Of a DNA stretch of 64,000 nt, positions 33,261 to 45,066 are shown piece after piece. The notes under the pieces are model-generated. The model did not search any database. It saw nothing but the letters and a program-made list of their open reading frames with translations, and was not told the origin of the DNA. Positions within the stretch are counted from its first letter, which is position 1. Each line of letters begins with the position of its first letter. The position numbers were made by a program, and so were the translations under genes. This stretch comes from Morinoia aosen (Eukaryota; Arthropoda; Malacostraca; Amphipoda; Talitridae). The stretch is taken from contig CM059567.1 in NCBI GenBank assembly GCA_030386875.1, positions 51,072,020 through 51,136,019 on the forward strand. Direction: 5' to 3'.

Positions 33261-36200
33261 CAGCTCTGGACGTGTAGGAGCCAATAATCCTTAAGCTGTT
33301 GCCGTGAGATGTTTAAAAGGTTCTCGTTGAAAATACTGTGCAATTATGTTGTGTGAAAAGCATTGTGTGAGCAAATTTTAAATAGTTCCCGCACGGTTTT
33401 TGAAGCTCTTTATTGGAAAAAGCGTTCAAATGCAATTATGTTATATGACATGCGTAGCGAACTGCCAAAAGAGTGTACACCAGCTTCGTCACCTTGTGAC
33501 TCCTCGTGCGAAAACACCTGGGTTATCTTTTTGGGATATTTTTATTTTTTCAGAGATACATTTTAATAAAATCACTCTACATGACTGTGGAAACAGTAAA
33601 TGTAGAATGCGTGTGAAAGAATTACACATATAGTCTTAAAACCGCTAGTCAAAATATCGTTATGGTGTTAGGAGCAAAATTACTTGAAAAAACGACCGGT
33701 CGAACTTCAACGTAAATTCAGCAAAAAATAGAGCCTCACATGATAGTCATCAGTCTCTCCCTGTCTCCGCAGAGCTCTGAAAATAACAATAAGAGTGGCA
33801 ACAAAGGTTCTTTACTGGATTTTTTATTTTAGTGAAATGTGTCTTGAACAAAAATTAAGTAATTAACCTTTGAGAAAATTTACAAGTCTGTCGCTTGAAG
33901 GGCGTAAAATTTTGGGAAAAATTTAAGGGGGACGTAATTTCGAGTAAACTAGTAAAGTTTCCTGCAACCTGAGTTTTTTACCAAAAATAACTTAACACGT
34001 TCCCCCGGGTGCTGGGTCATCTGTGTACCAGTAGGTAAATGGCATTCACATACCAGTATAAATGTATGACATTTCATTTGTTTCGCGACCTCTTTAAGAA
34101 ATAACTGGTCCAGGTGAAATGTCTCATGCAATCGTATTTTTCATATTTCTTAGGAAAAATAAAAAAATGTATTTGAGAATTAAAGTCGATTTCCCTATTG
34201 TGCTACTTACAACTTTACCAAAACAATCGTTTACAACTACGGAAACGCGGTGAACGTGTTTAGCTTATAATCATTTCCATTCCAATCGGAGTGCAAAATA
34301 AAACATTTTTAACCGATTTAAAACAATAATGACACCGTGACCGACTGACGTGTCATCAATAATACAAAGCACATACTCCTGAAATACTGTCCATTTTGAA
34401 GGCAGTATTGTTTTGCTCAACACCGAGTGAGAGGTTCATCGCAGCGGCGGCGAACGCACAAGACAAAAGCCTCAAGTAGCTACAAGATTTCCTTCTTGTA
34501 AACACAAGTGGCTTCTTGTCCAAACACATGACATGCGAGGCTCATATTCAAACTATCGAGATGTTTGGTGAACTGCATGGGGTTTTCTATCGACGAGGAG
34601 GATGTGTAGTTTCTTGCGAATGCGCGCGACTTTATTTTAGAAGTCCGTTATCCTGGCCTCGAGTGGTATGACCTCCACTGTATATCTTAATCTAGAGGAT
34701 AATTTCATCTTAAGCAACGGAGTGCACTTTAGTATCATTCATCTTTGACGTTACATGCAGTTTTTTGACCATCAGTTTTGCGTCGAATGTTACAGACATT
34801 TTCGCTAGATTTACCTACCAGTGTGTTCGGCTGACATTGAGTGTTTGCATGTATAATCACTCTACCTGCTTGAAGTGTGTTTCAACAGCCCTGCGAAAGT
34901 TATAAAAATAAGAACAACCGATGACACACACTCGTGTACGAAAGGAAGTACAACAAGTTACGTACGGCGACCGCTTTCTCAATGAAAGAGCAAGAGACGC
35001 GAGCCAAAAGAAAGTGAAGCCTATATATACCTTTGCCGCAGAACTACAGTCCTAACAGCCTTCTGTTACAAATGATGCCAATTCTGTGCCGAGTTGTTAC
35101 GATTACCGCCGAGGAACGCTAAGCTTCTGAGATATTCTGCATCAAAGAATGTCTACAAATCTTCCGCTATTCGAAGCCCCCAAGATCACAAAGACATTCC
35201 TAATCAGTCAACAAGGCTGAGGAGCACATACTCAATATCTCGAATAAGTTTTAGATAGAAAATTACAGTGTTATTTATCTTCACACGCTGATTACAAGCC
35301 GTTGGATTCGAACACAACTGACCTGTTATCCACAAGTTCACGTTTAATTGAGAAAATTGCAAAACGCGAAACGAAAGCCCCAACTTTTAAATCGACTCCA
35401 ATTTCATCGACTGTTAATTTTCCATGACCGACAATCTGAGAGTTTGTTCCGTGAAGTGGAGAGATGCTGGAGGATCGGAGCAGAAGATGAGGACGGATGC
35501 AGCAGGCAGCATCTCACTAATGGCAGCTAATTCGACAGTACGTCCGCTTATTTCTCAAGCAGCATTAACAAACGTCCCTATCTAAGAGTGGGACTTGGGC
35601 AAAAATGGCACCACATAATGGCAGGAATGGAGGCACTTGTCCGGCCACAATCGACCCTAATCAAGCCCTAATTGAGCGACCAATCCAAGGTAAATCGCCT
35701 ATAAATCGTCTCTGTCAAGCCGTCTTTTGAAGGCATGCGTGTCTGCAGCCTCTCGCTTTTCCCTCCGTGCATCTCGCTGAGCGCCACTCGCTCATTTTAG
35801 GGTCCTTTGGATGCCGTATTTATTGAGCCACTGAAAGGTAAACTTTCTCATCAATGGTGACATGGCAGCAACAGTTGAGTCTCAGCATTTTTCTCTGGGC
35901 TAGTGCCAGATTATTTCTTCTAAAAATACACGGTTATCGTTTATATTTTCCAAAATAGACACAAATTTAGCCAGGAAGGTTTTCAATACTACAACCGCGG
36001 CTCAAACAAGGCGCATAATTTAACGAGTTCTATGGAAATTAAACACAAAATTACTCGCAAAAATAAAAAATATATGCTATATTATCAACGAAAAGTGCAG
36101 AGCAGCGAAGCAGATTCATAAATATCGGTTCAAAATATTTCGATGGATCCTTTATTCCTGAATCTCATTGTTGAGTGAATGATTCATCTAAACTGGGAAT

Positions 36201-36803
36201 AGCTACCCAGTTTGCAATTGTAGTGCCAAATTCCGATATTTTAAATTTCTTCTCGTGATCCATACTTTTAAAGCTAATTTTCATGAAATTTCATATCTCA
36301 ATTACCGTGAAACAGCCCCTAGAGCGACCACAAAAATAATGGATCTTAAACGACCATAATCACTCATTAAAAGAAACCTCAAGTAGCAACCTCACTTCAA
36401 GAGAAAACAAAGTTTAACAATTACAATATCAAGATCAAAGTTGAACAGTTACAATGTCTAGAGCAAAATTGAACAATTTTAATACCTGGTGTACAATATA
36501 ACCATAATTTACGAAACAAATGCTAACGGGGTCAGACCGATACAGTTCTATTGTCATTTGCGACCTGACCTGTCTTTCGCACACCAAAGAAGTAGATCTC
36601 CAGCCTCTCCGCACTGAAAATAGGAGTTCACGCCCAACCATCAGCACGTTTACACCATTTTGACCTCTCTGCATTCTTCCGTCAGTGATCCCTTTTGATG
36701 ACCATTATCAAGACTGTTTAGCGGCGCCATGGCTGAGTAAGAGGCGGTGGCTCCTTGGGCTGGCGGCTGCGGTGGGCGCCGCGACTGCTCACGCGCTCTG
36801 CAG

Positions 36804-37971
36804 AGGATCAGTCGTACAACGCTGACTCGTCGCATGGGGTGTTTGGGCTGCGGACTTCTACAGCTACCATGAGCTGTTGGTCACCTCAACAGCATCGCAC
36901 CGGTGGCAACGAGGGCGCCTTCCTTGACGACTTCCTGCAGACCATCGCGGCGGAGACCACGGAACCAGTTCGTTTACGAGGTGGGTCGCATTGACATATA
37001 GCGCTGTGTACGGTCGACCCTTCGTAGCGAATCCTCCATCTAAAAACGATGTCGGTTCCCCACTCCATCCTTACTACAAATTAGTGTTGGTCGGTGCGGG
37101 CTTTAGGTCTCCATAGAGGGAAGCGATTGAGCTGGGGCAACGAACCTTATTGCTAATCTATGAATTATACCTTATTGCTAATCTATGAATTATACCTTAT
37201 TGCTAATCTATGAATTATACCTTATTGCTAATCTATGAATTATACCTTATTGCTAATCTATGAATAAAACCTTATTGCTAATCTGTTAATTAAACCTTAT
37301 TGCTAATCTGTTAATTAAACCTTATTGCTAATCTGTTAATTAAACCTTATTGCTAATCTGTGAATTAAACCTTATGCTAATCTGTGAATTAAACCTTATT
37401 GCTAATCTGTGAATTAAACCTTATTGCTAATCTGTGAATTAAACCTTATTGCTAATCTGTGAATTAAACCTTATTGCTAATCTGTGAATTAAACCTTATT
37501 GCTAATCTGTGAATTAAACCTTATTGCTAATCTGTGAATTAAACCTTATTGCTAATCTGTGAATTAAACCTTATTGCTAATCTGTGAATAAAACCTTACT
37601 GCTAGAATATTTCTTATCTGTAATTGTAAGAGCTGCTAAAATATTATTGATATGCAACTGTAAGACCTGCGGATATATATCACTATATTGCCGTTCTCCT
37701 AAATTTAGTAATGCTTAAAAACTCCTTAAATCTAATCGTCTTTCTGGTTAATCTCACGACATCTATAATATAGTAATCTTTGCTTCCAGCTCACACCCAT
37801 CCGCTTTCTTGGGATCCTTGTTAACCCAATTATTTGTTTGCAGCCCGATCTCGGCCTTCCGATTCGTGTGTGCCGGCGGGTCAGCCGTGGTTCTGCGCTA
37901 CCAAACCTGCGTGGCTTGGTCTTCCACGACTGGCGAGGGCAGTTTTACTACCGGTGTTAACTCTTAGCTAA
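36804..37971 (+). CDS. Hypothetical two-exon plus-strand gene, 3' part
   Basis: Exon 36804-36980: acceptor GCTCTGCAG|AGGATC, donor TTACGAG|GTGGGT, 59 codons with high GC at third positions (DQSYNADSSHGVFGLRTS, then TGGNEGAFLDDFLQTIAAET). Exon 37844-37971: acceptor ATTTGTTTGCAG|CCCGAT in matching phase, 41 more codons (RSRPSDSCVPAGQPWFCATK, ending VLLPVLTLS), then TAA. The split codon becomes GCC. The intron (36981-37843) contains the 25-bp array. I do not recognise the protein; it has no obvious domain or membrane segment. An upstream exon supplying the start is required and was not found. Sites and phase agree, but there is no family support. Confidence 0.35.
37144..37605. repeat. 25-bp tandem array, ~18 units
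   Basis: The unit is ACCTTATTGCTAATCTRTGA + ATTAA/ATTAT. The first five units carry CTATGAATTAT, the next few CTGTTAATTAA, and the rest CTGTGAATTAA, giving three homogeneous blocks. One unit is 24 bp. It ends in ACCTTACTGCTAGAAT. Confidence 0.95.
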
Positions 37972-40900
37972 ACTGGAACCAACAGTAAAGTTGCATTACA
38001 CCGGTGTTATATTTCCTTCACCCGTCGTCATTTTCGATACCTGGAGCAAAGTTGAATACCTACACGATTAGCCTACAGTGCACAGTTTAACAATCTTTAG
38101 TAGAGAGATAATTATAATTACTTACCTGTATCTTTCAAAAGCTAGGAGCTTCATCGTAAATGTGTAAGTGTATTTCCAACAAGAAACTGAATTTGAAGTG
38201 CGCAGAGGGGAATCAAACATATATATTTATTTATAAAATATAAATACATAAAATATATCTATTTGAAGCGATTATATTTCCTTCAGAGCTCCAAAATGAA
38301 TTCATAAGGAACCAAGTAATATTCTACTGTAATTTATTATCCATTGAGCTCTAGTCCCGTCGAATTGAAGAGCGTTTAAACACTTTCAGGAACCCCTCAT
38401 ATCGCCAAAACGACAAACGTAAGCATCAAAATCCACTTGTGCAGGAAGCCGGATGAAATAAAAGCCGATTTTCCTAAAGAGAGAGGGAGAGAAGGAAGGA
38501 AAAAGTATAAGAAGTTAGAAAAAGAAGAAAGTGAAAGGTATAAAAGTAAGCCATACCCAACTGCTAAAGCTAAACTTTCCCAACAGTCTCCAGCTACAAG
38601 TGCAGCGAATATTGCACAAACTAAATAGGATTACCATTGCTCTTGGGAATATATACTATAATTTCCAATGAATATTTTTCATGTTCACTTTTAATATTTA
38701 AACTCTTATTTTAACCATACTTATTCACGTTATCCTTATTTATCACATATAAAAAAAAAATTCTGCGAAATTTCTTTCCTTACAGTCTTAATATTTCGCA
38801 TTTCCTGTAAAAGTTCTCCCGCAATTCTTTGTTTGGAGTTCTCTGCCGAGTGGTAGTTCCTTTGATGTCGGTGATAAGCTGATGCTAGTGCCAGTCGAAT
38901 GACGGTGGTTGTGGTAACGATGAAACGAGTACAAAAATGCTGACGCGAAAGGTTAAATAACTTGAACGGGCGGCAGTCGTAACGAAACATCCTTTGAATT
39001 GGAAGCGGACCAGCTGTACCGTGGAGTGCCTTTAAAATTTTTTCTTGAGTTCAGCTCTGGAACTCTCTCTGTCTTTCGAAAATTATATTCAAGCCAGCAA
39101 CAAACAAAAACATGTTCAGCGAATCAATATTTGGAAACATAAAGTCCTCTTGTCTAATGTAACTTGGATCGTTCATTGAATAGAAAAGTTTAAATCATTA
39201 AGTTCATTCCCTAACCACAACAAAGGTATTCCAATGAGAGAGAGAGAGGAGAAAGGCACAATTTATCATGGGGCTTAGGGATCGGATTATATATATGCAC
39301 AAGGTGTTCTCTCAAATAAGATCGCATGGAAACAGAGTTACGGTATAAGTTCATTTAGCAAGATAAAAGTTGAAGTACAAATGAATTTGTGTTGAAAAAT
39401 AGGACAACAGTGGACGGAATAAAAAAATTTCCAGAAGAAAACAAAAAACCTATTCTATTTCAAAAGACGTTTGACCAACCTAACGTTCGGCTCTGGACGC
39501 GGCATCTTCCCCATGGGAATGCAAATTTCCATAGATATTGTTTCACCCTTAGGGATCGTTAATTGAGTGGCTTTTCTCACTGGTATTTTCCTTCGTGAAT
39601 GTTTCTACATGTTTTTTGTGGCAACTAACTAGCAAAACTTAAAATAATCATATAGAAGTCAGAACGCATAAAAATGCAGAATATGAGAATTCCAATTCAA
39701 CTGAAATCCAAGCACAGTATTATCACGAATTCGCATCAGTAATTTTGTACACTCAAATACGATAAAAATGCTTGGCATGTTTCCCAAAGTTTCTGTGAAC
39801 CATCGTGGGCGGAGCTGTTTTTTGAGAGAGAGCTGTGGACAGCTCCACTGAGCGCGTAACTGACACGAACACGATCGCAACAAAAGGCGCCGCCGTCGCT
39901 ATGGAATGGTATTTTTACTAATTTCTCAGCATCACGATATATTTCAAGTTCATTACGTGTTACCAGGATTGGTATTCTCTTAATGCATGTCGCTTGGAGG
40001 ACACAACCTGCAAAATTGTGCTCACACTCTGAATCACAAAGAATTTCGTGAAATAACATTAAAATAGTGAAAAACTCACAGAACTGTAAAATTAGTGAGT
40101 TTGTGAAAGAGATGCGGTAGAATGGAAGAAGTCGGCCAAAAACGTCAGGCTCAGGCTCTTTTTAGAGCTTAAGTTTAGGCAAAGATTAACATCTAGCAAC
40201 CCCACAAAATGATGAAATACAGAATGATTTCAGAGCCAAATTAAATTTAAATCAGGCAACCCTATACAAGATTATCTGACGCTGGATAACTTTTGAATCT
40301 AAATTTAAATTAAAAAAACCCAAACATGAAAAATTTTGTTAGGAAAAAATCCAAGCTGGCGCCCGTGCGGCGGAGGGCGGCGAGGCGGAGGAGGGCGCGG
40401 AAGGCCGTGTCCCCGCCACCCCGGGGGGAAATTGGCCGTCTGTGGAGGCCGTCTTGATTTACGCCCCGCACGCCGATAAGCGCACGACCCCTGGACTTGA
40501 AATTTCCGCACTGTATAACGCCCAAGCATGGCTGCGACTTCTTGTGCAAATTTGGAGAATTCTCAACCCGAGACCGTGTGCATAATAACGCTGTTCTGTG
40601 TTCATTGGGAATGGCACAGAATCGCGGTGAAAATATGGGACGGAACTAAATGCCAAAAGCAGATGAAAAGTTAGAAAACGAACGAAGTGTATTTTTCGAA
40701 TGAATTACAAAGAAGATAGTGGCCAGGAGGAATATTAGAGATAATAAATATTAAATATAATATTGAATTGCAGATATTAAATATGAGTATGAACAGTGAT
40801 CACAAAATCCCTTTAGAATGAAATAAGCTGTGATAAAATATCATCACGTGGTGAGAGGAGAATTTCATAAACAACACCTCATTCTGGGCAGTTTAGAAAG

Positions 40901-41436
40901 GAACTCGCTGAGAGTGTAACGAAGTGTGAACTTATAATTACTCCAAATAAACCAAAATGACGGAAAGCCTAAAATATATATTAGGAATATATATATATAT
41001 TAGGAATATTTATTAGGAAAATATATATTAGGAATACGATGACAGATAAAATTGAGTAACTATTCTTGACGATAAGTGTGCAAGTGACGGCACGTCGTAA
41101 TAATATTAAGATTACCTACAAAGTAACTAACGTATCTTCCCATCTTACAGTACATGAACATTTTGTTGATTGCGTTGTTCGACCACTCGTCCCTATACTC
41201 CCACGTTGTATACTGAGCGCCTTAAACGGTTCATAATAATTACGAATGTCTATATTTTCTTGTAATTATGTATTGTTCATTGAAAGTTGTTTCGATGCTA
41301 TCTTCTCACAAAAATAGAGGAATTGAAAAATGAAAGGATGCTCATCTGAACTGTTCATTAAAAACAGCTTCCAGGAATGAAATATAATTCTAATCAAAGA
41401 AAAATTATTTCAGTCAGCGAAAGTACACATCATGGT

Positions 41437-41475
<39 letters not shown>

Positions 41476-42384
41476 ACTTTTGTAATTGCCTGATTTCATT
41501 TTGTCAACCAGTTGCAAACAATTGTTAGGGTTAAACCTTAAAAATTGTAAATTTTTATCATACCATTTTCACATTCACACAATCCAACTTTAAAAAGGTA
41601 TCAAAGCTGGGCTGAAAAGTATTGGAGGATGACAAGACTTCCCGCATCACTTAGCAAACAAAAAGCACTTGAGATAGCGAGCGCAAGCGATGGCGAAGCT
41701 CCTTCCATTTTGCAGAGACAGGCCCGATAACCTCACCTGTCTGAGGAGCGACGAATGCACAAAGATGGGTGCATTCATCATTTCAGAGGCAGGCGATTGC
41801 GAAATTCCTATTTTAATGGCCGGTGCTGGGGAGGGAGAGAGAGCGCGATACGGAGACTAGCAGAGCCCCAATTGTGCTCAGGAGGTTATCGAGGTGAGCA
41901 GAAATGCTCCAACTTGACGTCGTAGTAGTGATACCGCACCAGGTGACTGTAAAAGTGCCCATAGTTGTGTGGACACAATGTCATAAGTTGGCTACACACA
42001 ACCGGAATAGATCGAAGACTGCGGCAAACGAAAGACAGAGGTATGTTGTTAAAGCGTGATCTAAGGTCGCATGAGCGAAGAGGCTGGAGTAAAGCAAAGA
42101 AATAGCTAACTGTCAGGAGCAAACAATTGTTGACATCCCACTTTTCTGCAGAGCTTCACAACATTGGATGTTTATTTACTGGGCGGCGTATAACTTTCCT
42201 AAAGTACCGAATGAAAATTAAACAACACCGAGCCGTTGGGAGGAGTTAGTGCGTTACAGAAGACTGTCGGAGACGCGCGACGCTGCTGTGACGTCGTGTC
42301 GAGATAGCTGTGCAGACTGTGTCTCCGTGCAGCGCGGTGGGTGATCGTGGTAGCCGTCCTCTTGTTTGTTTCCGATGTGGCGAC
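37972..42384. other. Intergenic region with low-complexity tracts and a GC-rich island
   Basis: AT-rich overall. It contains TTAGGAATATATA-type repeats (40977-41037), a (TA)n run (41440-41471), a GC-rich island at 40345-40500, and a moderately GC-rich block at 41640-41880 with CACCTG E-boxes. Short ORFs (38437-38628 plus; 39736-40059 minus) lack any recognisable motif. Confidence 0.5.
40345..40500. other. GC-rich island
   Basis: The block GGCGCCCGTGCGGCGGAGGG and onward is strongly GC-rich with many CpG, unlike its AT-rich flanks. Two overlapping minus-strand frames are open, but neither has a domain. It could be a promoter island or a regulatory element. Confidence 0.35.
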
Positions 42385-42735
42385 AGCAGTCGTTGTCACC
42401 ACACAACAACGATAACACTCCAGAGCAGTCGTTGTCACCACACAGTTCTCTTGATAACACTGCAGTAATCGTTCTCCCCACACAACATCGATAACACTCC
42501 AGAGCAGTCGTTGTCACCACACAGTTCTCTCGATAATACTGCAGTTGTCGTTGTCACCACACAACGTCGATAATACTGTAGGAGTCGTTGTCACCATACA
42601 GCATCCATAAGACTGTAGGAGTCGTTGTCACCACACAACGTCGATAACACTGTAGGAGTCGTTGTCACCACACATCATCCATAAGACTGTAGCAGTCGTT
42701 GTCACCACACAACGTCGATAATAGTGTAGGAGTCG
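42385..42735. repeat. ~37-bp tandem array, interrupted by the Gypsy element
   Basis: About nine units around AGTCGTTGTCACCACACAAC + GTCGATAACACTGTAGG. The last unit is cut at GGAGTCG by the LTR at 42736. The other half resumes after the distal LTR as GTCGTTATCAACACA (56536). This fixes the insertion point and the 4-bp target duplication. Confidence 0.92.
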
Positions 42736-44403
42736 TGTCACGAGAGATGTGCCCTTCACCTCCTTGTTAACATTTCATTAACAGGAAGATTCGGCTCTCG
42801 GAATTGAGGAATGGCCCACCTCCAAAGTATACATATGCAACACAAATTAATGAATAAATATCGGCAATTACAGCACATATACTAAAAAAGGAAAGGTACA
42901 ATAAATATCGGCAATTACAGCACATATACTAAAAAAAAAGGAAAGGTACTCACCGGGGATCGCTGACCCACTTACGCAGCGCATTTTCTGGGCGCCCTCC
43001 GTTGCATTACGATGGATTGCAGTGTTTCCACGAGCAGGGTAATTACCCCAGTTTAGGGTAATCAGGGGTACCCTAGGGTAATGTTTAGGGTAATGAAAAA
43101 TATGGGCAAATCTAGGGTAATCAGAGCTCCGTGAAGGAAGTGACCGCCTAATCCACGAAAATTAGAAAATTGAAAGCCAATATGCAAGCACCCTACTGGT
43201 TACCACTTGAACGAAATGTAATGAAACGGATCAGAATTTAGTGTTCACAAAACTGCACTGCTGCTGTGGTTAGTGTCGCATATTTGAATGTCATCAGGTA
43301 TCGCTCACGAAAGACGGCGTCAAGAGACGAAGCCCTAATATCTCTTGTCCACTTCGTTTTGACAAATGATTCTGAGTTGCATTTTGCTAATGAAAACTCG
43401 ATCGGTGTCAGCATCAGCCAGTCGACGAAAGTCACTGTCCTGTTCTGATTGTGCTCGTGGTTATAAGCTTCAACAGAATATTGACAGGTATGTTTGTTAT
43501 ATTGTTAAATTCCACAGCTAAAATATTTCATCTTAGAAATAATTAATAGGTTCATTCTTGTGATAGTCATTGAATTAACAGCAGAGTTACCTCACAGCGC
43601 CGGTATTTTGCCAGCTAATTAGATGGAAGGCGTCCTATTTCTTGTCCATGTTGCACGCCAAAGAAACATGTTATTGTAGCGATGCAAACAAAAAAATTTA
43701 GACAGGGTTCTTTGACACTTCTTCGAGTTACAAAAGGTGCTAAACGCGAAAGGAAGAAGCTATAAAATTAGTTACAAAAATTAATATAAACAAAAGAGTA
43801 CAGTTGTCGACTTAAAACTTGCAAGATATGTTTGTATTCTCACTGTCTTTCTTAGGCGCAGTAGCACGGACGTAGAATTTGATATAGCTGCGATCATACC
43901 TAGAATTCCGTCAACCTAAATTGAAGCACTAGGGGTTCTACAACTGAGTGTTGAGGAAAGTTTATGCACATTAATAAAGGACATGTAGTTTTTCCAAACA
44001 CCTCTGAATTTCCTCACCCGCCCTTCAGGAAAGGAAGAAATTTGATAACTTTACGATAAACTTCATGAGTTGATAAGTGAATGTGATTGCAACGAAGCCT
44101 CTGAGAAGCATATGCGGTGTAACAAGATTTGATAAAATCCGTTATGCAAAGATATGGCGAAGGTCATGTGTGAGGGAAGCCAGAAAGTCATCGCAGAGAG
44201 TGGATCAAAGTGTTAGGTTAGATTGAGCATGTGGAAAGAATGGCTGAAGTGCGTGAATGGATGGGAAATTAAATATAAAATAAATAATTGTACTAGGGGT
44301 AGGTACACATATTATTGCATTTCTTGCAGCATAGCAGATGATCGTGCACTGCACCGAGTAGGGAAGAGCCAACGACACTACCTCGAAAAAAGGAAAGCTT
44401 CAC

Positions 44404-44646
44404 TTGAAAGCTAGAAACTACCAGCAGAAATTAAAAGATTCGTTGACATCGGAACCTGAGTTTGAGGGATGGTTAGCCAAGTTCTCAAAATCAACAGAGC
44501 AAAAGGATGTGGAATATTGCAAGGTTTGTCGAACCTATATGACTTGTGGGAAATCGGAGATCAAGCGTCACATGCTCTCAGCGACACAAACAACGATCCA
44601 TGGTGGCAAAATAGCCATCGATTGCCAGCTACGTGCTATCCGATGA
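44404..44646 (+). pseudogene. BED-type zinc-finger fragment of a hAT transposase
   Basis: 80 codons. After KLKDSLTSEPEFEGWLAKFS comes a zinc-finger-like pattern CKVC...KSEIKRHMLSAT. This is the N-terminal DNA-binding layout of many hAT transposases (basic lead, GWL, CxxC, HxxxxA). The RNase H-fold catalytic domain and dimerisation domain are missing. The frame ends at TGA inside the transposon. Confidence 0.6.
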
Positions 44647-44887
44647 TCCTCTCGAAAATCGTGCTCGTTAAGTGGAACTGCAAGTTTGTGCATTTTTAGC
44701 TAAGCACCACCTATCTCATTGTGTGAGCCTCTTTTAGTTTGATGAAAACATCAGGAGTCGCAGAAAAAAAGGGCGCCTATGAAAACAGCGGGCATCAAAA
44801 TTAATTCGACAGGTTTTTGGCAAACATCTTGTACGTGATATCGTCTGGATATCAAATATAATAATAATAAGAAGAATAATAATGAAG

Positions 44888-45066
44888 GTATCTACGAATG
44901 CTTTATTTCCAATTTCAAGCCTAATACATACCACCTTGTACATTGGATTTTCAAATGCCTTATAACTAACGCCATGACGCCTTCCCCCGGTCAAGACCAG
45001 TACCCATTTCAGACACCTGGGTAGAGTGGAGTATTGTGCTTGGAATTTTTCTCCTATACCCAACAG
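44888..45066 (-). repeat. SINE-like interspersed repeat, copy 1 (inside the hAT)
   Basis: On the minus strand it begins GTTGGGTATAGG, passes CCCAGGTGTCTGAAATGGGT and ends TTGAAATTGGAAATAAAGCA. The same blocks recur at 59405-59690 (minus) and 60478-60662 (plus), so it is a dispersed family. I found no clear tRNA-like A and B boxes, so 'SINE' is provisional. Confidence 0.65.

Larger units (their letters stand above)
27557..36803. other. Non-coding region upstream of the recognised Wnt5 exons
   Basis: Probably a long 5' Wnt5 intron and/or upstream flank. Supported items are the LINE relic (29650-29868), the MITE between direct repeats (31974-32417), GC-rich islands (31220-31430 and 33080-33260), a possible TATA/initiator at 35020-35050 and a possible regulatory block at 35600-35800. 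An AT-only repeat (TATAATA-type) lies at 28630-28680. No signal-peptide exon could be recognised. Confidence 0.5.

Noticed and set aside
39736-40059. 107-codon minus-strand ORF
   Set aside because: AT-rich codon use, no recognisable domain, no splice context. Length is compatible with chance.
41440-41471. (TA)n run
   Set aside because: Simple microsatellite; no further significance seen.
41886-42122. Minus-strand ORF with hydrophobic start, considered as the Wnt5 signal-peptide exon
   Set aside because: No phase-2 donor after the hydrophobic stretch and a 14-kb gap to the next exon. Nothing supports it.
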